64,000 bases of DNA from Erysipelotrichaceae bacterium (GTDB taxonomy: Bacteria > Bacillota_I > Bacilli_A > Erysipelotrichales > Erysipelotrichaceae). The stretch lies in NCBI GenBank assembly GCA_017432005.1, contig JAFRKA010000014.1, positions 1 through 64,000 of the forward strand, given 5' to 3'. This document shows, piece after piece, positions 59,663 through 64,000 of this stretch (its first letter is position 1; the number at the start of each line of letters is the position of its first letter). The notes under the pieces were generated by a model. The model made no database searches. It was not told the origin of the DNA and saw only the letters and a list, made by a program, of their open reading frames with translations. The translations under genes were made by a program, and so were the position numbers.

Positions 59663-60679
59663 ATGAGCGAGATAAACAATCATGAATTTCTTAATGACGA
59701 TTTCCAGTTTGCTCATGAGCGTGGTGAGAAGCTCATAGACAAGACCTACAAGGCTTCTTCCTACTGGAAGGATGTCTGGGGCAACTTCTCTAAAAACAAG
59801 GGTGCTCTGATCGGTGCAGTGATCATCCTGATCATCATCTTCTTTGCGCTGGTCGGACCGAGTATGAATCCTCATACCTACAAATCCATTCAGCACGGAC
59901 ATGAGTGTCTGGTGCCAAGGATCCCGGGTTTAGAGAAGATCGGTATTGCCAAAGGTTATTTCAAGGGCAACGATCAGTATGCTGCCAAAGGCGTCAAAGA
60001 TGTCTATTACTGGTTCGGTACGGATACCCAGGGCAGAGATATCTTTACCCGTGTCTGGGCCGGTACCAGAGTCTCCCTGGTCATCGCTTTTGCCGCAGTT
60101 GTCGTCGATATCTGTATCGGTATGGTCTACGGTCTGGTCTCCGGTTTCATCGGCGGACGTGTCGACCTTTATCTGCAGCGTTTCGCCGAGATCCTCAACG
60201 GTATCCCGACGCTGGTCGTCGTTACCCTGCTGGGTCTCGTACTTAAACCGGGTATTTCTTCCATCGTCTTCTCGCTGGTCCTGACCGGCTGGATCGGCAT
60301 GGAAAGGATCGCCCGTGCGCAGGTCTTGAAAGTCAAGGAACAGGAATACATCCTGGCTTCGACGACTTTGGGTGCTTCAAAATTCCGTCTGATCTTCAAG
60401 GAAGTACTGCCTAACATCTTCGGTCAGGTCATCATCACTTCGATGTTCTCGATCCCGAGCGCGATCTTCCTTGAGGCTTATCTGTCCTTCCTGGGTCTCG
60501 GTGTTCCGGCTCCGCTGGCTTCACTGGGTTCACTGGTCTCGGACGGCTATAAATCTATGACTACCTATCCGCATATCCTGCTGATCCCCGTTGTCGTGCT
60601 GGGTATCCTGATGCTTTGCTTCAACCTTTTCGCGGATGGATTAAGGGATGCATTCGATCCTAAGATGCTCAACAAGTAG
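59663..60679 (+). CDS. oppC: Oligopeptide ABC transporter permease
   Basis: A 338-residue permease with an extra N-terminal cytoplasmic tail (KTYKASSYWKDVWGNFSKNKGALIG), characteristic of OppC. FGTDTQGRDIFTRVWAGTRVSL is the conserved loop after helix 1. EYILASTTLGASKFRLIFKEVLPN is the ATPase-coupling EAA motif, and SFLGLGVPAPLASLG follows. It starts 3 bp after oppB. Confidence 0.91.
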   Translation: MSEINNHEFLNDDFQFAHERGEKLIDKTYKASSYWKDVWGNFSKNKGALIGAVIILIIIFFALVGPSMNPHTYKSIQHGHECLVPRIPGLEKIGIAKGYFKGNDQYAAKGVKDVYYWFGTDTQGRDIFTRVWAGTRVSLVIAFAAVVVDICIGMVYGLVSGFIGGRVDLYLQRFAEILNGIPTLVVVTLLGLVLKPGISSIVFSLVLTGWIGMERIARAQVLKVKEQEYILASTTLGASKFRLIFKEVLPNIFGQVIITSMFSIPSAIFLEAYLSFLGLGVPAPLASLGSLVSDGYKSMTTYPHILLIPVVVLGILMLCFNLFADGLRDAFDPKMLNK

Positions 60680-60687
60680 GTGACGTT

Positions 60688-61782
60688 ATGGCAAAGTTCA
60701 AAAGAGATAAAAACGAAAGAGTACTTTCGATCAGAGACCTCAACATATCGTTCAAGACTAATTTCGGGACAGTCAGAGCGATCAGAGGTGTACGTCTCGA
60801 CCTTTTCCAGGGTGAGACGATCGCCATCGTCGGCGAGTCCGGTTCCGGCAAATCCGTAACGGTCAAGACGATGATGGGTATCCTTGATTCCAACGGCATG
60901 ATCGATTCAGGATCCATCATGTACAAGTGCAAGGATAAAGATGGCGTAGAACACGAATATGATCTGGTGAAGATGTCCCAGAAAGATATCCGTTACAAAC
61001 TGTGCGGCAAGCACATTGCGATGGTCTTCCAGGATCCGATGACTTCTCTGGATCCGACCATGCAGATAGGAAAGCAGATCATGGAACCGATCCTCGAGCA
61101 TGAGGAGGTCTCCAAGAAGGAAGCGGCTGACAGGGCTCTGCAGCTGCTCGATGAAGTAGGTATCTCCGAGCCGGCCAAGACATTCAGACAGTATCCGCAT
61201 GAGCTTTCAGGCGGTATGCGTCAGCGTGTCGTCATCGCGATCGCGATGGCCTGTGACCCGGATATCCTGATCTGTGATGAGCCGACGACGGCGCTGGATG
61301 TCACGATCCAGGCCAAGATCCTTGAGAAGATCAAGGAGATCCAGCTCAAGAAGAATATTTCCGTCATCTACATCACCCATGACCTGGGCGTCGTTGCCAA
61401 GGTCGCGGATTATGTAGCAGTCATGTATGCCGGCAGGATCGTCGAGAAAGGCAACATCAACGAAGTCTTCTACGATCCAAGGCATCCTTATACCTGGGGA
61501 CTTTTGAGTTCCATGCCGGATGTCGATACTGATTCAGACAGACTCTTCGCGATCCCGGGCACTCCGCCTAATCTCATGGAAGAGATCAAGGGTGATGCTT
61601 TCGCTCCGCGAAATCCGTATGCGCTGAAGATCGACTACCGTGAAGAACCACCGATGTATGATGTCGGCGGTCAGCACCGTGTCGCATCATGGCTGTGTGA
61701 TCCGAATGCTCCGAAGGTCGAACTGCCTGAGGAACTCAAAGTCAGGATCGCCAAGATGAAGAAGGAGGCCGGAGTACAATGA
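60688..61782 (+). CDS. oppD: Oligopeptide ABC transporter ATPase
   Basis: A 364-residue ABC ATPase. Walker A GESGSGKSV, signature LSGGMRQRV, Walker B LICDEPTTALD and switch ITHDLGVV are intact. The C-terminal oligo-HPY extension (HPYTWGLLSSMPDVD, then AFAPRNPYAL) is seen. The four cysteines of iron-sulfur-type OppD proteins are not. It starts 8 bp after oppC. Confidence 0.92.
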   Translation: MAKFKRDKNERVLSIRDLNISFKTNFGTVRAIRGVRLDLFQGETIAIVGESGSGKSVTVKTMMGILDSNGMIDSGSIMYKCKDKDGVEHEYDLVKMSQKDIRYKLCGKHIAMVFQDPMTSLDPTMQIGKQIMEPILEHEEVSKKEAADRALQLLDEVGISEPAKTFRQYPHELSGGMRQRVVIAIAMACDPDILICDEPTTALDVTIQAKILEKIKEIQLKKNISVIYITHDLGVVAKVADYVAVMYAGRIVEKGNINEVFYDPRHPYTWGLLSSMPDVDTDSDRLFAIPGTPPNLMEEIKGDAFAPRNPYALKIDYREEPPMYDVGGQHRVASWLCDPNAPKVELPEELKVRIAKMKKEAGVQ

Positions 61783-62711
61783 GTGAAAACAGAAAACCAT
61801 TGCTTCATGTCGAGAATCTGAAGCAGTATTTCCGGATCAGCCGCAAACAGGTCACCAAGGCCGTTGACGGCATCAGTTTCGATATCTATGAAGGTGAGAC
61901 TTACGGTCTGGTCGGTGAATCGGGTTCCGGTAAATCGACGACCGGCCGTTCGATCATCAGGCTGTATGAGCCGACGGACGGCAAGATCATCTTCAACGGT
62001 CATGACATCTCCGGAAAACTGACCAAGGAAGATGAACAGTATCTGCGTATGAACATGGCCATGATCTTCCAGGATCCGATGGCCTGTCTCAATCCGCGTA
62101 AGAAAGTCAAAGAGATCATCGCTGAGGGTCTGGAGATCCACAAGCTGTGTAAGAGCCAGGAAGAGATCGATGCGAAGGTCAACGATGTTCTGGACCGTGT
62201 CGGTCTGTCAAGAGAACAGGCGACGCGTTTCCCGCATCAGTTCTCCGGCGGTCAGCGTCAGCGTGTCGGTATTGCCAGAGCGCTGGTCATGAATCCAAAA
62301 CTCGTCATTGCCGATGAGTGTATCTCGGCTCTGGATGTTTCGATTCAGGCTCAGGTGGTCAACCTGATGAAGGATATTCAGGATGATATGGGCACGACTT
62401 ATCTGTTCATTGCCCATGACCTTTCCATGGTCAAATATATTTCTGACCGTATCGGTGTCATGCATCTGGGACACATCGTCGAGACAGGTACGACAGATGA
62501 GATCTTCGCCAATCCGATCCATCCGTATACGATATCCCTGCTTTCCGCGATCCCGCATCCGAATCCGATCGTCGAGAAGAAGCGTGTGGCCATCTCCTAC
62601 AACAAGGATGAAGAAGGCGTCGACTACAATGCCGGCCATGAACATTCTTTCTCTGAAACACACAAAGTCCTGGCGACCGATGAAGAGATCGAGCGCTGGA
62701 CGAACAGATAA
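61779..62711 (+). CDS. oppF: Oligopeptide ABC transporter ATPase
   Basis: A 310-residue ABC ATPase. Walker A GESGSGKSTTGRS, signature FSGGQRQRVGIARAL, Walker B VIADECISALDVS and switch IAHDLSMV are intact. It overlaps oppD by 4 bp (ATGA), so translation is coupled. It pairs with OppD to drive import. Confidence 0.92.
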   Translation: MSENRKPLLHVENLKQYFRISRKQVTKAVDGISFDIYEGETYGLVGESGSGKSTTGRSIIRLYEPTDGKIIFNGHDISGKLTKEDEQYLRMNMAMIFQDPMACLNPRKKVKEIIAEGLEIHKLCKSQEEIDAKVNDVLDRVGLSREQATRFPHQFSGGQRQRVGIARALVMNPKLVIADECISALDVSIQAQVVNLMKDIQDDMGTTYLFIAHDLSMVKYISDRIGVMHLGHIVETGTTDEIFANPIHPYTISLLSAIPHPNPIVEKKRVAISYNKDEEGVDYNAGHEHSFSETHKVLATDEEIERWTNR

Positions 62712-62742
62712 TATTACGGTATTACCTCCTATTAAACAGAAG

Positions 62743-62763
62743 AAGCTGAGCGATCAGCTTTTT
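62743..62763 (+). terminator. Intrinsic terminator of the opp operon
   Basis: AAGCTGA pairs with TCAGCTT around GCGA, followed by T-rich sequence. Confidence 0.83.
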
Positions 62764-62834
62764 CTGTTTTTCTTATTTAACCGTTTGTTCACAATTGAAA
62801 GATATAATAGACATATAGAAATAAGGTGAACTTT

Positions 62835-63806
62835 ATGAATAATACAAGATATGACGTCACCTCGTTGGGTGAACTGCTTATTGATTTCACGCAATACGGG
62901 GTTTCTGATCAGGGCAATCCGACCTTTGAAGCCAATCCGGGCGGAGCACCGGCCAATGTGCTGTCGATGCTGCAGAAGCTGGGAAAGAAGACTTTATTTA
63001 TAGGCAAAGTCGGTGATGACGGTTTCGGTCATCAACTGGAAGAAGCGCTTAAGGAACAGGGCATATCCGTCGAAGGATTATACAAAGATTCTGAGATACC
63101 GACGACACTGGCACTGGTCCACAAACTGCCTAACGGCGACCGGGATTTTTCTTTCTATCGTAAACCGGGTGCCGATGTGATGTTGAAGGCGGAGGAAGTG
63201 AAAGAAGAATTCTTCGATACGAAGATCTTTCATCTGGGCTCGCTGTCTCTCACGGATCAGCCGGTCAAGGATGCGACTTTAAAAGCATTGAGCATCGCCA
63301 AGGAGAACAGATGCATCATCACCTTTGATCCGAACCTGCGTGAACCGCTGTGGTCATCACTGGATGATGCGAAAAAAGAGATCGCTTTCGTCATGAGCCG
63401 AGCTGATGTCATGAAGATCTCGGACAATGAAGTACTCTGGTTCACCGGTCTTGATGACTACGATGAAGCGATTCAGAAGATCAGGAAGGGCAATCCGAAT
63501 CTGAAGCTGATCTGTCTGTCATTGGGTAAAGAGGGCTCTAGAGCCTACTATGAGGATCTGCGCGTAGAAGTACCGGGCTTCATTACCGATAAGACAGTCG
63601 AGACGACCGGTGCCGGTGATACTTTCTGTGCCTGCCTGCTTAACTTCGTATTGGAGAAAGGGCTGGAAGGACTTAAGGAAGAAGAGATCAGAGAGATGCT
63701 GCGTTTCGCCAATGCGGCTGCTTCACTGGTCACGACCCGCAAGGGTGCTTTGAGAGTGATGCCTGAAAAAGAAGAAGTGGAAAAGTTCCTGGAGGAATAC
63801 CGATGA
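62835..63806 (+). CDS. PfkB family fructokinase-like sugar kinase
   Basis: A 323-residue ribokinase-fold kinase. GGAPANVLSMLQKLG and FIGKVGDDGFG are the N-terminal PfkB signature, FDPNLREPLW the conserved loop, and VETTGAGDTFCACLL the C-terminal signature with the catalytic aspartate. It resembles bacterial fructokinases. The ATG at 62835 lies behind AAGGTG, with an in-frame GTG at 62826 as a weaker choice. The next gene overlaps by 4 bp and looks like a sucrose-splitting enzyme, so the likely job is phosphorylating the fructose released. Confidence 0.85.
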   Translation: MNNTRYDVTSLGELLIDFTQYGVSDQGNPTFEANPGGAPANVLSMLQKLGKKTLFIGKVGDDGFGHQLEEALKEQGISVEGLYKDSEIPTTLALVHKLPNGDRDFSFYRKPGADVMLKAEEVKEEFFDTKIFHLGSLSLTDQPVKDATLKALSIAKENRCIITFDPNLREPLWSSLDDAKKEIAFVMSRADVMKISDNEVLWFTGLDDYDEAIQKIRKGNPNLKLICLSLGKEGSRAYYEDLRVEVPGFITDKTVETTGAGDTFCACLLNFVLEKGLEGLKEEEIREMLRFANAAASLVTTRKGALRVMPEKEEVEKFLEEYR

Positions 63807-64000
63807 ACGAGATCGAAGTTCAGGAATTTGACCGTCGCTATATCGGAAAAGAGAATGAGCTGCGCAGTCTTTATCTGAGTCTCTATCATGACGAACATGC
63901 CTATGAGTATTTCGTCTCGATGCTAAAGAAGATGTATGACAAAAGATCGAAGACTTTAAAGAAATGGGATGAGAAGCGACTCAGCGAAAGAAGCTGGTAC
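63803..64000 (+). CDS. Start of an amylosucrase-type GH13 enzyme (partial)
   Basis: Sixty-six codons are visible before the window ends. The product begins MNEIEVQEFDRRYIGKENEL and continues with LYLSLYHDEHAYEYFVSML and KRSKTLKKWDEKRL, like the helical N-terminal domain that precedes the barrel in amylosucrase-type proteins. The ATG overlaps the fructokinase stop (ATGA), behind GGAGG. No catalytic residues are in view, so the assignment rests on this pattern and the fructokinase neighbour. Confidence 0.5.
   Translation, partial: MNEIEVQEFDRRYIGKENELRSLYLSLYHDEHAYEYFVSMLKKMYDKRSKTLKKWDEKRLSERSWY

Overview
The window looks like chromosome from a moderate-GC Bacillota, most likely an Erysipelotrichaceae-type gut Firmicute. 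This is inferred from strong AGGAGG ribosome sites, intrinsic terminators with U-runs, the VTC/DUF4956/CotH operon and the gene content. No rRNA is present to confirm it. Housekeeping genes fill about 1-21.6 kb and 48.9-64 kb, and a mobile island sits between them.

Left chromosomal arm (1-21.6 kb): the start of an IS3-like transposase runs off the left edge. It is followed by pruA-rocD (ornithine/glutamate semialdehyde metabolism), a VTC polyphosphate polymerase-DUF4956-CotH operon, an esterase, a nucleoside phosphorylase, and a GNAT gene behind a structured terminator-bearing leader. Next come plsY, a zinc-ribbon protein, a CDF metal exporter, an M13 peptidase and an NAD-dependent epimerase. 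Then follow a double-glycine-leader SH3 protein, a membrane TIR protein in a run with a zinc-ribbon, a TrpF-like and a PfkB gene, a Cpl-7 repeat protein and a DHH phosphoesterase. The arm ends in tRNA-Ala(GGC) and tRNA-Val(GAC).

Island (21,656-46,489): an integrative mobilizable element inserted in the 3' end of tRNA-Val. A 14-bp core repeat bounds it, and paired TCCGTGG arm sites lie inside each end. The left third, all on the minus strand, is the mobility module: tyrosine integrase, excisionase-like protein, MobV relaxase, a pMV158-type oriT, a large accessory protein and a VirD4-like coupling protein. The right two thirds, on the plus strand, look like a defence cargo. It holds an Eco57I-like methylase broken by a 7-bp tandem duplication, a GIY-YIG/helicase/methylase-half fusion, and a run of genes I cannot assign to a named system (small protein, sigma-region-4-like 935-aa protein, GHKL ATPase, unknown 302-aa protein, DUF6339, DUF2513). 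A multi-zinc-ribbon PD-(D/E)XK protein and a PHP-SMC ATPase with a small overlapping partner complete it.

A third copy of the att core lies at 48,808. Between the second and third copies are an LTA-synthase-like sulfatase gene and, inverted, broken paralogues of the DUF6339 and DUF2513 genes. This suggests that an older related island used the same tRNA site and decayed.

Right chromosomal arm (48.9-64 kb): an adenosine-deaminase-like amidohydrolase, a DUF3795 protein, an inosine/uracil-DNA glycosylase, a zinc-ribbon protein, a VanX-type lipoprotein, an L,D-transpeptidase, a diguanylate cyclase, a complete oppABCDF operon with palindromes at its promoter, and a fructokinase overlapping a gene truncated by the window edge that resembles the start of an amylosucrase-type enzyme.
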